A stretch of 64,000 nt of DNA from Chryseobacterium sp. ON_d1 (GTDB lineage: Bacteria > Bacteroidota > Bacteroidia > Flavobacteriales > Weeksellaceae). The stretch's first letter is position 1. The number at the start of each line of letters is the position of its first letter. A program made the translations under genes and the position numbers. The stretch covers positions 62,001 through 126,000 of the forward strand of contig NZ_BJTC01000011.1 in NCBI RefSeq assembly GCF_006829085.1, given 5' to 3'. This document shows positions 16,789 through 26,811 of this stretch, in pieces. The notes beneath the pieces are model-generated. The model did no database searches, was not told the DNA's origin, and saw only the letters and a program-made list of their open reading frames with translations.

Positions 16789-19700
16789 GTGTTAGATAAA
16801 ATCATAAAATTCAGTATCAAAAACAAGATTGTCATTGGCTTAATGACTCTGGTGCTGATCATCTGGGGTACCTGGAGTGCCACCAGATTACCGATAGATG
16901 CTGTACCGGATATTACCAATAACCAGGTGCAGATTATTACTGTATGTCCTACATTGGCAGGGCAGGAAGTGGAACAGCTGGTTACCTTTCCTATTGAACA
17001 GAGCATTGCTAATGTTCCTGACATTCAGGAAACAAGAAGTATTTCAAGATTCGGTCTCTCTGTGATTACAGTCGTGTTCAAAGAAAATGTAGATGTGTAC
17101 TTTGCCAGACAGCTCATCAATGAACAGCTGAAAAATGCGGTGGAAGAAATCCCTAAAGGAGTAGGAACTCCTGAACTTGCTCCCGTGAGTACAGGTCTGG
17201 GAGAAGTCTATCAGTATATTCTTCACCCTAAAAAAGGAAGTGAAAAGAAATACAATGCCAAAGAACTCCGTACCATGCAGGACTGGATTGTCCGAAGACA
17301 GCTGAACGGAACGCCGGGAGTGGCGGAAATCAACAGTTTCGGAGGTGAATTAAAACAGTATGAAGTGGCTATTGATCCCAATCGTCTGAAAGCAATGGGA
17401 ACCAGCATCACTGAAATATTTACAGCGCTTGAAAAAAACAATCAGAATACAGGAGGAGCTTATATTGATAAAAAGCCCAACGCTTATTTTATCCGTGGAA
17501 TTGGTCTGGTAACGTCGCTTGAGGATATCAAAAACATTGCTGTTAAAAACGAAACAGGAAGCGTTCCGATCTTCATAAAAGATGTTGCCGATGTCCGTTT
17601 AGGCAGTGCTGTTCGTTACGGAGCATTAACGTATGACGGAAAAGTGGATGCGGTAGGTGGAGTTGTAATGATGCTTAAGGGAGCCAACAGTAATGAAGTA
17701 GTCAGCAATATCAAAGCAAAAATCCCAACCATTCAGAAATCTCTTCCTAATGATGTCGTTATAGAACCATTTCTGGACAGGACAGACCTTGTAGACAGGG
17801 CGATCAATACCGTAGAGAAAAACCTTATCGAAGGAGCCCTGATCGTTATTTTCGTTCTTGTTATTTTCTTAGGAAATCTGAGAGCAGGACTTATTGTAGC
17901 CTCTGCCATTCCGCTTTCCTTATTGTTTGCTTTGGGAATGATGAATGTTTTTGGGGTAAGTGCCAATCTGATGAGCCTTGGAGCTATAGACTTCGGACTG
18001 ATTGTAGATGGTGCGGTTATCATTGTGGAAGCCACATTACATCATTTAGGTGTAAGAAAATCTGTCCGTGCTTTGACACAGTCTGAAATGGATGAAGAAG
18101 TTTTCCTTTCTGCATCAAAGATCAGAAGCAGTGCCGCCTTCGGAGAAATCATCATCCTTATTGTCTACATCCCGATTCTTACCTTGGCTGGTGTAGAAGG
18201 AAAAATGTTTACCCCTATGGCCAAAACAGTAGGATTTGCCATTCTTGGTGCATTGATTTTATCGCTGACCTACATCCCAATGATGAGCGCCCTGTTTTTA
18301 TCTAAGAAAATATCCCACAAAGAAACTTTCTCTGATAAAATGATGAACCGCCTTCAAAAGATATATCAGCCGTTATTGCAGAAAGCAATCAAAGTAAAAT
18401 ATGTGATTGTTTCCGCAACAGCTGTAGTCTTTCTTATCTCTGTTTTTATCTTTAAAAATATGGGTGGGGAGTTTATCCCACAGCTGCAGGAAGGAGATTT
18501 TGCTTTCCACTGTATTTTACCGCAGGGAAGCTCACTGAGCCAAAGTATAGAAACCTCCATGCAGGCCTCGAGGATTATCAAGCGGTTTGATGAGGTGAAA
18601 ATGGTAGTTGGGAAAACCGGTTCCGCTGAAGTTCCTACTGACCCAATGCCACCTGAAGCTACAGATATGATCGTTGTATTGAAACCACAAAGCGAATGGA
18701 AAACCAAGAAATCCTATAACGAACTGGCCGATGAGATCAGTGAAAAGCTGGAAACAATCCCTGGAGTATTCTTTGAGAAGAACCAGCCTATTCAGATGCG
18801 TTTCAATGAGCTGATGACCGGGATCAGACAGGATGTTGCCGTAAAGATTTTTGGAGAAAACCTAGACTCTCTTGCCATATATGCAGATAAAGTTGGGAAA
18901 ATTATTCAGACCGTAGATGGGGCTACAGCGCCTCAGATTGAGAGAGTAAGTGGTCTTCCGCAAATCAATGTAGAGTATGACAGAACAAGAATTGCGAATT
19001 ACGGATTGAATATCGAAGATGTCAATAATGCGGTAAGTACAGCCTTTGCCGGAAAAGCTGCCGGGCAGGTTTTTGAAAATGAAAGGCGTTTTGATCTGGT
19101 GGTCCGTCTGGACAGCCTTCACAGAACAGACATTTCAGATGTGAATAACCTGATGATTACATCCGCCAGCGGAGCTCAGATTCCCTTGTCGCAGGTAGCT
19201 AATATCAGTTATAAATTGGGACCGGCACAGATCAGCCGTGAACAGGGAAAACGTAGAATTGTGATTGGCTTCAACGTAAAAGATCGTGATGTGGAAAGTG
19301 TGGTGAAAGATATTCAGGCAAAACTTGATAAAGTGAAACTTCCTTCCGGATACTATTTTACCTATGGAGGACAGTTTGAAAATCTGCAGGAGGCAAGCAA
19401 GCGTTTAATGATCGCTGTTCCGGTATCATTGCTTCTTATTTTTATGCTGCTGTATTTCACATTCCGCTCATTTAAACAGGCAACATTGATCTTTACTGCG
19501 ATTCCTATGAGTGCTATTGGAGGGGTGTTTGCGCTTTTAGTAAGAGATATGCCGTTCAGTATCAGTGCCGGAATAGGATTTATTGCTCTTTTTGGAGTGG
19601 CCGTATTGAACGGGATTGTTTTGATAGGAACCTTTAACCAACTGGAAAAAGATGGTGAAACGGATATCCTGAAAAGAGTGTTCGAAGGGACAAAAACCAG

Positions 19701-21150
19701 ATTAAGACCCGTATTGATGACCGCTACAGTGGCTTCATTAGGCTTTTTGCCAATGGCTATTTCCACCGGAGCAGGGGCAGAAGTACAGAAACCTTTGGCG
19801 ACAGTAGTGATTGGAGGTCTGGTAACAGCAACATTCCTTACGCTATTTGTTTTGCCAATGCTGTATATCATTTTTAACACAAAGATTTTGAAAAAGAAAA
19901 ATAATAGTACCGGAATGTATACTGCAGTTCTTGTTGCAGGATTCATGATGCTGGGGCAGACTTTTAAAGCACAGTCCAGACCGATCTCTGTGGAACAGGC
20001 GGTAGAGCAGGCTGTGAATAATAATTTAACCCTGCAGTCAAAAGATTTAAGCATTAAATCCGCCGAAGCATTAAGGCCCACGGCAAAAGAGATTCCGAAA
20101 TTAAGCTTTGAAGCTCAGCTTGGACAGTATAATAGCCCAAAGTTTGACCAGTCGTTTGCCATCTCACAAAGTATTCCTTTTCCGACACTTTTTAAAGCGA
20201 GAAAAGACTTAATCAATGAGAATATTAAAAGCAAACAGATTGATAGGGAGATTACAGCCAATGAGCTGATAAAACAGGTGCGTACCTACTATTATCAGAT
20301 TGAATACCTTCAGTATAACAAGGCCCAGCTGACCAGTCTGGATCAATATTATGAGGAATTCATCAGAATTGCAACCGTAAGATTCAAAGCAGGTGATATT
20401 AAGAAGATAGAAATAAGTACTGCGGAAACCCAGAAAGGAGAAATTGATCTGCTGCTAAGACAAAATGAAGTCTTTCTGAACAATGCTTATAAGAATTTAA
20501 AAACCCTTATGAACACTTCAGAAGATATTGAAGTCCCATTTAATAAAGACTATATTCCTCTGAAAGCAGAAAGTGTGCTCGACAGTACTGTAGTAGCCAA
20601 TAATCCCACGGTAAAAGCTTTTTATCAGGAAATGGAAATTGCTGAGAAAAATAAAAAAGTTGAAAAATCCCTTGGACTTCCCGATTTCAGTTTAGGATAT
20701 ACCAACCAGTCTTTGATAGGTCTTCATACCATCAACGGACAGGAAAATTTTTATAATTCGGGAAAACGTTTTCAGTCAGCAACAGTAGGAGTAGCCATTC
20801 CATTAACATTTGGAGCTACAAAAGCAAGAATTCAGGCACTGGAATATGAAAAACAGATCGCTGAAACCAATGCTAAAATGCAGCAAAAACAGCTTTCTGC
20901 TCAGTTGGAAAATGCGTTCAGCCAATATCAGCAGGACTTACAGCAGTATGAATATTACACAAATCAGGCACTGCCGAATGCTGAAAAAATTGTAAAAGCA
21001 GCTCAACTAGGATATAAAACAGGGGAAATTTCCTATGTAGAATATCTTTTTGCCTTGCAGACTGCTACAAATATTCAATTAAAATACCTGGAATCTATCC
21101 AGCAGGTGAATCAATCTGTCGTTACTATTAATTCAATCATCAATAAATAA
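16789..21150 (+). CDS. CzcA-type heavy-metal RND efflux pump fused to a TolC-type outer-membrane domain
   Basis: 1453 residues, far longer than a normal RND pump (about 1040). Residues 1 to about 1040 are a heavy-metal RND transporter: TM1 follows KFSIKNKIVIGL, and the TM4 motif AIDFGLIVDGAVIIVE carries the DFG-DGA-VE pattern of CzcA-like divalent-cation (Zn, Co, Cd, Ni) pumps rather than Cu/Ag pumps. Residues 1043 to 1061 (MYTAVLVAGFMMLGQTFKAQ) look like a former signal peptide. They lead into a TolC-like outer-membrane factor domain with long coiled-coil helices to the end. Start is GTG at 16789. The adaptor gene follows after one base. Pump and channel made as one chain is a known arrangement in Bacteroidota. 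Confidence 0.9.
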   Translation: MLDKIIKFSIKNKIVIGLMTLVLIIWGTWSATRLPIDAVPDITNNQVQIITVCPTLAGQEVEQLVTFPIEQSIANVPDIQETRSISRFGLSVITVVFKENVDVYFARQLINEQLKNAVEEIPKGVGTPELAPVSTGLGEVYQYILHPKKGSEKKYNAKELRTMQDWIVRRQLNGTPGVAEINSFGGELKQYEVAIDPNRLKAMGTSITEIFTALEKNNQNTGGAYIDKKPNAYFIRGIGLVTSLEDIKNIAVKNETGSVPIFIKDVADVRLGSAVRYGALTYDGKVDAVGGVVMMLKGANSNEVVSNIKAKIPTIQKSLPNDVVIEPFLDRTDLVDRAINTVEKNLIEGALIVIFVLVIFLGNLRAGLIVASAIPLSLLFALGMMNVFGVSANLMSLGAIDFGLIVDGAVIIVEATLHHLGVRKSVRALTQSEMDEEVFLSASKIRSSAAFGEIIILIVYIPILTLAGVEGKMFTPMAKTVGFAILGALILSLTYIPMMSALFLSKKISHKETFSDKMMNRLQKIYQPLLQKAIKVKYVIVSATAVVFLISVFIFKNMGGEFIPQLQEGDFAFHCILPQGSSLSQSIETSMQASRIIKRFDEVKMVVGKTGSAEVPTDPMPPEATDMIVVLKPQSEWKTKKSYNELADEISEKLETIPGVFFEKNQPIQMRFNELMTGIRQDVAVKIFGENLDSLAIYADKVGKIIQTVDGATAPQIERVSGLPQINVEYDRTRIANYGLNIEDVNNAVSTAFAGKAAGQVFENERRFDLVVRLDSLHRTDISDVNNLMITSASGAQIPLSQVANISYKLGPAQISREQGKRRIVIGFNVKDRDVESVVKDIQAKLDKVKLPSGYYFTYGGQFENLQEASKRLMIAVPVSLLLIFMLLYFTFRSFKQATLIFTAIPMSAIGGVFALLVRDMPFSISAGIGFIALFGVAVLNGIVLIGTFNQLEKDGETDILKRVFEGTKTRLRPVLMTATVASLGFLPMAISTGAGAEVQKPLATVVIGGLVTATFLTLFVLPMLYIIFNTKILKKKNNSTGMYTAVLVAGFMMLGQTFKAQSRPISVEQAVEQAVNNNLTLQSKDLSIKSAEALRPTAKEIPKLSFEAQLGQYNSPKFDQSFAISQSIPFPTLFKARKDLINENIKSKQIDREITANELIKQVRTYYYQIEYLQYNKAQLTSLDQYYEEFIRIATVRFKAGDIKKIEISTAETQKGEIDLLLRQNEVFLNNAYKNLKTLMNTSEDIEVPFNKDYIPLKAESVLDSTVVANNPTVKAFYQEMEIAEKNKKVEKSLGLPDFSLGYTNQSLIGLHTINGQENFYNSGKRFQSATVGVAIPLTFGATKARIQALEYEKQIAETNAKMQQKQLSAQLENAFSQYQQDLQQYEYYTNQALPNAEKIVKAAQLGYKTGEISYVEYLFALQTATNIQLKYLESIQQVNQSVVTINSIINK

Positions 21151-21151
21151 C

Positions 21152-22381
21152 ATGAAACTAAAACACAATATCATATACCTTACAGTCACGGCCCTTTCTA
21201 TCATAAGCTGCGGAAAACAGGAAAAGGTAACGGAAAATGCTGATGTTAAAACTGAACAGTCAGGAAAAGGCCATGACGAGGATCCTCAAACTATAGCTTC
21301 TCTTACAGAAGATCAGATGAAATCTGTAGGAGTAGCTTTGGGAAAAGTAGAAATGAAAGAACTGACATCAACGATAAAAGCCAACGGTTTGCTGAGTGTT
21401 CCCAACAGCAATAAAGCGACCATTACTTCCCTGTATGGAGGAATCATCAAAACCATCAATATTCAGGTAGGAAGTATTGTGAAAAAAGGACAGGTGATCG
21501 CCACCATTGCCAATCCGGAATATATCCAGCTTCAGGAAGATTATCTGACTACCAACAGCAGAATTACCTATGCGGAACAGGAATACAGAAGACAGAGAGA
21601 GCTTTTTGATAATGATGCGGGAGCAAAGAAAAACCTTCAGAGTGCCGATGCTGAACTGAAAACATTAAGAACAAAAAGAGCATCCCTTTTAAAACAGCTT
21701 CAGATGATGGGAATAAGCCCGGGAAAAGTCAGTAATGGAAATATGAAATCCGGTTTGGTCATCACTTCACCTATCAGCGGAACAATCAGCAGTATTACAG
21801 CCCAGATCGGAAGCTATGTAGACATATCTTCTCCTGTGGCTACGGTAATTGATAACGGGTCCATCCATTTAGATCTTCAGGTATTTGAAAAAGATCTTCC
21901 TAAAATGAGAGTAGGGCAGATTGTTCATTTTAAATTAACCAACAATCCGGAAACCGAATATGATGCAAGAATTTACAGCATAGGATCTTCTTTTGAAAAC
22001 GAAAGTAAAACCATCTCTATGCATTGTGAAGTGATAGGGAACAAATCTGGGCTGATTGACGGAATGAACATTACCGGAATTGTTAGCCTGGATAAAAGCA
22101 CAACACCGGCAGTACCTACAGAAGCCATTGTAGAAGCAGACGGTAAATATTACGTATTCATTCAGACTGATAAAAAAGCTGAAGAAGAACACGATGAACA
22201 AGGAAAACCGCATCCGAAAACCTTAAACTTCGAGAAAATAGAAGTGATAAAAGGAACATCAGATATGGGATATACTGCGATAACGCCAGTAGGAAATATT
22301 CCGGACAGGGCGAAGATTGTCGTGAAAGGAGCCTTTTTTGTGAATGCAAAACTGGTGAATTCAGGGGAACACGAGCATTAA
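21152..22381 (+). CDS. RND efflux periplasmic adaptor (CusB/CzcB-like lipoprotein)
   Basis: 409 residues. The lipoprotein signal ends LSIISC (Cys20). The lipoyl/hairpin/beta-barrel layout of membrane-fusion proteins is visible: VGSIVKKGQVIATIANPEY (about 109), a coiled-coil hairpin with YRRQRELFDNDAGAKKNLQSA, then VITSPISGTISSITAQIGSYV. A His/Glu-rich stretch EEEHDEQGKPH near 348 may bind metal. It joins the inner-membrane pump to the outer-membrane channel. It begins one base after the fused pump gene, so translational coupling is likely. Confidence 0.92.
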   Translation: MKLKHNIIYLTVTALSIISCGKQEKVTENADVKTEQSGKGHDEDPQTIASLTEDQMKSVGVALGKVEMKELTSTIKANGLLSVPNSNKATITSLYGGIIKTINIQVGSIVKKGQVIATIANPEYIQLQEDYLTTNSRITYAEQEYRRQRELFDNDAGAKKNLQSADAELKTLRTKRASLLKQLQMMGISPGKVSNGNMKSGLVITSPISGTISSITAQIGSYVDISSPVATVIDNGSIHLDLQVFEKDLPKMRVGQIVHFKLTNNPETEYDARIYSIGSSFENESKTISMHCEVIGNKSGLIDGMNITGIVSLDKSTTPAVPTEAIVEADGKYYVFIQTDKKAEEEHDEQGKPHPKTLNFEKIEVIKGTSDMGYTAITPVGNIPDRAKIVVKGAFFVNAKLVNSGEHEH

Positions 22382-22513
22382 TGAAAGTAGCCGGGACCTG
22401 TAAAATGTCGATTTTTATCCTTAAATTAGAGCTGTTTATAGAGTTTTTATTGATGAAAGCGGCAGAAAAAAAGTAAAGAATATCTCACCGAATTTTTAAT
22501 AAATGACCTGATT

Positions 22514-23395
22514 ATGTTATTAAACAAAAAAATATCAGTCTGGTATTTCATCCGTGAAATAAAAACTCAAATTCTTTTGATCGGAATGTTTGCCATAGCC
22601 ATTGGCCTTCTGGATGAGCTGCCATGGTTTCGAAAGATATCATTGCCTTTGAATATTCCTGCATTGCTTGGAACAGCGGTATCACTGCTATTGGCATTCC
22701 GTACTTCCCAGTCTTACGAAAGATGGTGGGAAGCCAGGACTGTCTGGGGCGCAATCGTAAATGATTCCCGGACTTTTGTAAGGCTTATCATTCAGTTTAT
22801 GCCATCAGGAGAAGGCAAAATAATAAAAGATTTTGCAGAAAGGCAGATCATCTGGACGTATGCACTTGGAGAATCTTTGAGAAAGTTACCTTTTTCTGAA
22901 AAAGTTCAGCATTATCTGGATCAACATCAGATCAAAGCAGCAAATATTCCCAACGCAATTCTGGACGGGCATTCCAGACAGCTGAAAGAAATTGCAGCTG
23001 CCAAAGGACTGACAGATTTCCAGCAGATGCAGTTGAACGACATCATTACAAGGCTTTGTGATAGTATGGGAAAATGCGAAAGACTGAAGAATACCGTTTT
23101 CCCACGGTCTTACAGTGTTTTAGTTCATATACTGATCTATGTTTTTGCGGCCATCCTTCCGTTTGGGCTTGATGATTCGCAGCTGTTGGTAGAAATTGCC
23201 ATTACTTTCCTGGTTCCGGTGACATTCATTGCCATTGAAAAAACATCTATCATTATGCAGGATCCTTTTGAAAATGGACCTGTAGATACACCGATGACTT
23301 CACTGGCACAGACCATAGAGATCAATATCAGACAGATGACGGGTGAGCAGAATGTTCCCCCTAAGAAAGAAAATACATCCTATTACGAAATGTAA
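22514..23395 (+). CDS. bestrophin-family membrane channel protein
   Basis: 293 residues with about four hydrophobic segments (near 16-35, 52-68, 198-215, 222-245). The segment LLAFRTSQSYERWWEARTVWG (about 59-79) is the hallmark of bacterial bestrophins, which form pentameric ion channels in the inner membrane. The ion is usually a cation in bacterial members. It starts 132 bases after the adaptor gene, and 16 bases separate it from the CDF gene, so it belongs to the metal-homeostasis run. Its contribution to metal handling is unknown. Confidence 0.88.
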   Translation: MLLNKKISVWYFIREIKTQILLIGMFAIAIGLLDELPWFRKISLPLNIPALLGTAVSLLLAFRTSQSYERWWEARTVWGAIVNDSRTFVRLIIQFMPSGEGKIIKDFAERQIIWTYALGESLRKLPFSEKVQHYLDQHQIKAANIPNAILDGHSRQLKEIAAAKGLTDFQQMQLNDIITRLCDSMGKCERLKNTVFPRSYSVLVHILIYVFAAILPFGLDDSQLLVEIAITFLVPVTFIAIEKTSIIMQDPFENGPVDTPMTSLAQTIEINIRQMTGEQNVPPKKENTSYYEM

Positions 23396-23411
23396 ATAAA
23401 CCATACATCCT

Positions 23412-24308
23412 ATGGAAAACACACCAACACAAACAGTTTCTGCAGGAAGCAGACATAAAAAGAGCCTCCTGATTGTACTCTGCCTCAGCGGAACTTATCT
23501 TATCGCTGAGGTAATAGGGGGTATCCTGACCAACAGTCTTGCATTATTAGCCGATGCAGCCCATATGCTGACAGATGTTGTAGGATTGTTATTGGCATTT
23601 ATTGCCATCAAAATTGGAGAAAGAAAAGCAGATCCTTCCAGAACATACGGTTATTACAGAACAGAAATATTGGCAGCCGTGATTAATGCGGTGGTTTTAC
23701 TGGGCATCTCGATCTATGTTTTGTTTGAAGCCTATCAGCGGTTTCAGAATCCGCCGGAAGTACAGAGCAAATCAATGCTGATTGTCGCAGGAATAGGGTT
23801 GATCGTCAATATTGTCGGAATGATGATCCTGAGAAAAGACTCAGAAGGAAGTTTGAATATGAAAGGCGCCTATTTTGAAGTTCTTTCGGATATGCTTACT
23901 TCAATAGGCGTAATGATTGCAGGAGTGATTATGCTCACAACAGGCTGGTACTATGCCGATCCGCTGATTTCAGCTGCCATCGGACTGTTGATCTTTCCAA
24001 GAACATGGAGACTCCTGAAAGAAGCCATTAATGTTCTGCTGGAAGGAACCCCTAAAGATGTAGATATTCATGCACTTCGCCAATCATTGGAGAAAACTCC
24101 CGGCGTGAAAAATGTTCATGATCTGCATGTCTGGTCACTGACATCCAGTGTCAATGCAATGAGTGCTCATGTGGTAAAAGAAGCGGGATCTTCTCAAAAC
24201 CAATTATTAAAAACATTGACAGATACTACTGTGAATAAATTTAAGATCAGTCACACCACTTTTCAGATAGAAGAGGAAGGTTATGAAGAAAATGAAGTCC
24301 ATCTGTAA
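23412..24308 (+). CDS. cation diffusion facilitator (CzcD/ZitB-like) metal exporter
   Basis: 298 residues with six predicted membrane helices. Metal-site motifs are LLADAAHMLTDVVGL (TM2, HxxxD, about 46-60) and YFEVLSDMLTSIGVM (TM5 region, with Asp in place of His). A cytoplasmic C-terminal domain with VHDLHVWSLTS is typical of CDF proteins. These exchange cytosolic Zn or Cd for protons. It lies between the bestrophin and the Fur-like regulator with 16- and 17-base gaps, indicating one transcript. Confidence 0.93.
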   Translation: MENTPTQTVSAGSRHKKSLLIVLCLSGTYLIAEVIGGILTNSLALLADAAHMLTDVVGLLLAFIAIKIGERKADPSRTYGYYRTEILAAVINAVVLLGISIYVLFEAYQRFQNPPEVQSKSMLIVAGIGLIVNIVGMMILRKDSEGSLNMKGAYFEVLSDMLTSIGVMIAGVIMLTTGWYYADPLISAAIGLLIFPRTWRLLKEAINVLLEGTPKDVDIHALRQSLEKTPGVKNVHDLHVWSLTSSVNAMSAHVVKEAGSSQNQLLKTLTDTTVNKFKISHTTFQIEEEGYEENEVHL

Positions 24309-24325
24309 AATTTTAAAAGCGTACA

Positions 24326-24745
24326 ATGAAAAAAGACATAGAACACAAACTCATTGATAAAAATACCAAGCCCACCAGTATGAGGATTTTGGTATATGAT
24401 TTCTTAAGCTCCCAGGATGCGGCTTTATCTCTTTCTGAAATAGAAAATCATTTTGAAAATGCTGACAGGATTACCATCTACAGAACATTGAAAACCTTTG
24501 AAGAAAAGGGTATTGTTCACAGCATTCAGGAAAACACAACCACGAAATACAAATTATGCGAAGACGATTGTGATGAAAAAACACATAAAGACTGGCACCT
24601 GCATTTCTACTGTAAAATATGCAAACAGACCACCTGTAAGGAAGATATTTCTTTTCCTGAAAATATCCAGACCAATTTCAGGATTGATGAAATTAGACTC
24701 TTTGCCAAAGGTATCTGCGAAAACTGTCTTGAAAGTTTGCAATAG
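24326..24745 (+). CDS. Fur-family metal-responsive transcriptional regulator
   Basis: 139 residues, the usual size. The N-terminal winged helix includes ALSLSEIENHFENADRITIYRTLKTFEEKGIV; the recognition-helix block DRITIYRTLKTFEEKGI is classic Fur-family. The C-terminal half has a metal-binding run HLHFYCKICKQTTC and a closing CENC, two Cys pairs as in Zur/Fur structural zinc sites. Because it sits among Zn/Cd-type exporters, a role as sensor of excess divalent metal or as a Zur-like protein is plausible. The 3' end of the gene overlaps the operator for the downstream ATPase gene. Confidence 0.9.
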   Translation: MKKDIEHKLIDKNTKPTSMRILVYDFLSSQDAALSLSEIENHFENADRITIYRTLKTFEEKGIVHSIQENTTTKYKLCEDDCDEKTHKDWHLHFYCKICKQTTCKEDISFPENIQTNFRIDEIRLFAKGICENCLESLQ

Positions 24746-24773
24746 CATTGCATCAGTCTCATCTTTACATTTG
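24737..24773 (+). promoter_or_regulatory. metal-regulator operator plus promoter of the P-type ATPase gene
   Basis: TTGCAATAGCATTGCA (24737-24752) overlaps the stop codon of the Fur-type gene. TACATTTG (24766-24773) is the -7 box; the inner TTG to -7 spacing is 15 nt, exactly as at 16697. The upstream flank AACTGT-CTTGAAA is also shared although it is coding here. Confidence 0.7.
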
Positions 24774-24789
24774 TATAAAAATATCAGTT

Positions 24790-26772
24790 ATGGAAAAATG
24801 CTGTAGTACAACCCCGGAAAAACCAGATACAAAAGGACACCAACATCATCATGCAGAAGAAGACGGACATGACCATGACGGGCATGATCACTCTCATGAC
24901 TCCGGAGATCAAACGGTCTTTCAGATGTTTCTGCCAGCTATTATCTCTTTTGTAATTTTATTATTGGGAATTGCCTTTGACAACTATATAAAACCCGCAT
25001 GGTTTACAGGCTGGATACGTCTGGTCTGGTATCTGGCGGCTTACATTCCTGTAGGATTTCCAGTATTGAAAGATGCTTATAAAAGTATCATCAAGGGAGA
25101 CGTGTTTTCAGAATTCTTTCTGATGAGTATTGCAACCATTGGTGCTTTCGCCATCGGAGAATATCCTGAAGGAGTAGCAGTAATGCTTTTTTATGCGGTA
25201 GGAGAGGTATTCCAGTCAATGGCGGTTACCAGAGCGAAAGGAAATATAAAAGCATTATTGGATCAGCGTCCTGATGAGGTAACGGTTATGGAAAATAATC
25301 AGCCAAAGACCATGAAGGCCAAAGAAGCTAAAATTGGAGACGTCATACAGCTGAAACCCGGTGAAAAACTGGCGCTGGATGGGGAGTTGCTTTCAGATTC
25401 TGCTTCATTCAACACCGCAGCTTTAACAGGAGAAAGTAAACCTGATACCAAAAATAAAGGAGAGGTGGTTCTTGCCGGGATGATCAATATGAACAGTATT
25501 GCTCTGGTAAAAGTAAATACCGCTTATGAAGACAGTAAGCTGAGTAAAATTCTCGAATTGGTTCAGAATGCCACCGCTCAGAAAGCACCGACAGAATTGT
25601 TCATTAGAAAATTTGCAAAAGTATACACACCTATCGTGGTATTTCTTGCCATAGGAATCTGTTTGCTTCCCTATTTTTTTGTGAATGATTATCAGTTCAG
25701 AGACTGGCTGTACAGAGCATTGATATTCCTTGTGATTTCTTGCCCTTGTGCCCTTGTGATCTCAATTCCGTTAGGATATTTCGGAGGAATTGGGGCAGCA
25801 AGTAGAAACGGAATTCTGTTCAAAGGAAGTAATTTTCTGGACAGTATTGCAGAGATCCAGAATGTAGTGATGGATAAAACAGGAACCATGACAGAAGGTG
25901 TATTCAAAGTTCAGGAAGTAAGCATAAGCCCTGAATTTAACAAAGAGGAAGTCCTTCAGCTCGTTAATGCTCTTGAAAGTAAAAGTACCCACCCCGTAGC
26001 TACAGCGATCCACAATTATGTGGGAGATATCAATCATTCCATTCTTTTAGAAAATGTAGAAGAAATTGCCGGTCATGGGCTGAAAGCCGCGGTTAATGGA
26101 AAAGAGCTTCTGGTAGGAAACTTTAAGTTGATGGATAAATTCAGCATCACTTATGATCTTAACCATGCCAATATTGTCTATACAGTCATTGCGGTAGCTT
26201 ATGATAAAAAATTTGCAGGATATATCACGATTGCAGACAGTATAAAAGAAGATGCCAAAGAAACCGTAGACAAACTGCATAAAATGAATGTTAAGGCTAC
26301 AATGCTGAGCGGTGATAAAAGTACCGTTGTGAAATATGTGGCAGATCAGTTGGGAATAGACAATGCATTCGGGGATCTTTTGCCTGAGGATAAAGTAAAC
26401 AAGGTTAAAGAAATTAAAGCCGGAAACCAGACCGTTGCTTTCGTAGGAGATGGAGTAAATGATGCTCCGGTAGTTGCTTTAAGTGATGTGGGAATCGCAA
26501 TGGGAGGATTGGGAAGTGATGCCACTATTGAAACAGCAGACGTCGTGATACAGGATGATAAACCAAGTAAGATTCCAATGGCGATCAACATCGGTAAACA
26601 AACGAAAAAGATCGTTTGGCAGAATATTGTCCTTGCCTTCGCTGTAAAAGCTGTTGTTCTTATCCTCGGGGCCGGAGGGCTCGCAACGATGTGGGAAGCT
26701 GTATTTGCTGATGTAGGAGTAGCATTGCTTGCTATTTTAAATGCGGTGAGGATTCAGAGAATGAAATTTTAG
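24790..26772 (+). CDS. Zn/Cd-type heavy-metal translocating P-type ATPase
   Basis: 660 residues from the ATG at 24790; the frame is open to a TTG at 24748, but that lies upstream of the -7 box. The N-terminus has a Cys pair (MEKCC) and a histidine-rich tail (HQHHH, then HDHDGHDHSHD, residues 18-36) instead of a classical HMA domain. Core motifs are TGES (about 213), the CPC metal site ISCPCAL (Cys318 and Cys320), the phosphorylation site DKTGT (Asp362), the HP motif STHPVA, and GDGVNDAPV. The His-rich tail and context favour zinc or cadmium export. It has its own operator and promoter and is followed by a terminator. Confidence 0.93.
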   Translation: MEKCCSTTPEKPDTKGHQHHHAEEDGHDHDGHDHSHDSGDQTVFQMFLPAIISFVILLLGIAFDNYIKPAWFTGWIRLVWYLAAYIPVGFPVLKDAYKSIIKGDVFSEFFLMSIATIGAFAIGEYPEGVAVMLFYAVGEVFQSMAVTRAKGNIKALLDQRPDEVTVMENNQPKTMKAKEAKIGDVIQLKPGEKLALDGELLSDSASFNTAALTGESKPDTKNKGEVVLAGMINMNSIALVKVNTAYEDSKLSKILELVQNATAQKAPTELFIRKFAKVYTPIVVFLAIGICLLPYFFVNDYQFRDWLYRALIFLVISCPCALVISIPLGYFGGIGAASRNGILFKGSNFLDSIAEIQNVVMDKTGTMTEGVFKVQEVSISPEFNKEEVLQLVNALESKSTHPVATAIHNYVGDINHSILLENVEEIAGHGLKAAVNGKELLVGNFKLMDKFSITYDLNHANIVYTVIAVAYDKKFAGYITIADSIKEDAKETVDKLHKMNVKATMLSGDKSTVVKYVADQLGIDNAFGDLLPEDKVNKVKEIKAGNQTVAFVGDGVNDAPVVALSDVGIAMGGLGSDATIETADVVIQDDKPSKIPMAINIGKQTKKIVWQNIVLAFAVKAVVLILGAGGLATMWEAVFADVGVALLAILNAVRIQRMKF

Positions 26773-26811
26773 GAAGCAAATAATAAACACAACTCAATTA
26801 TATTCAATAAA

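Noticed and set aside
19362-20081. Minus-strand open frame, 239 aa
   Set aside because: It lies fully inside the RND-TolC fusion gene and has no domain, signal or codon support.
24748-24789. TTG start for the P-type ATPase
   Set aside because: It lies upstream of the -7 box at 24766-24773 and inside the operator, so ATG at 24790 is preferred.
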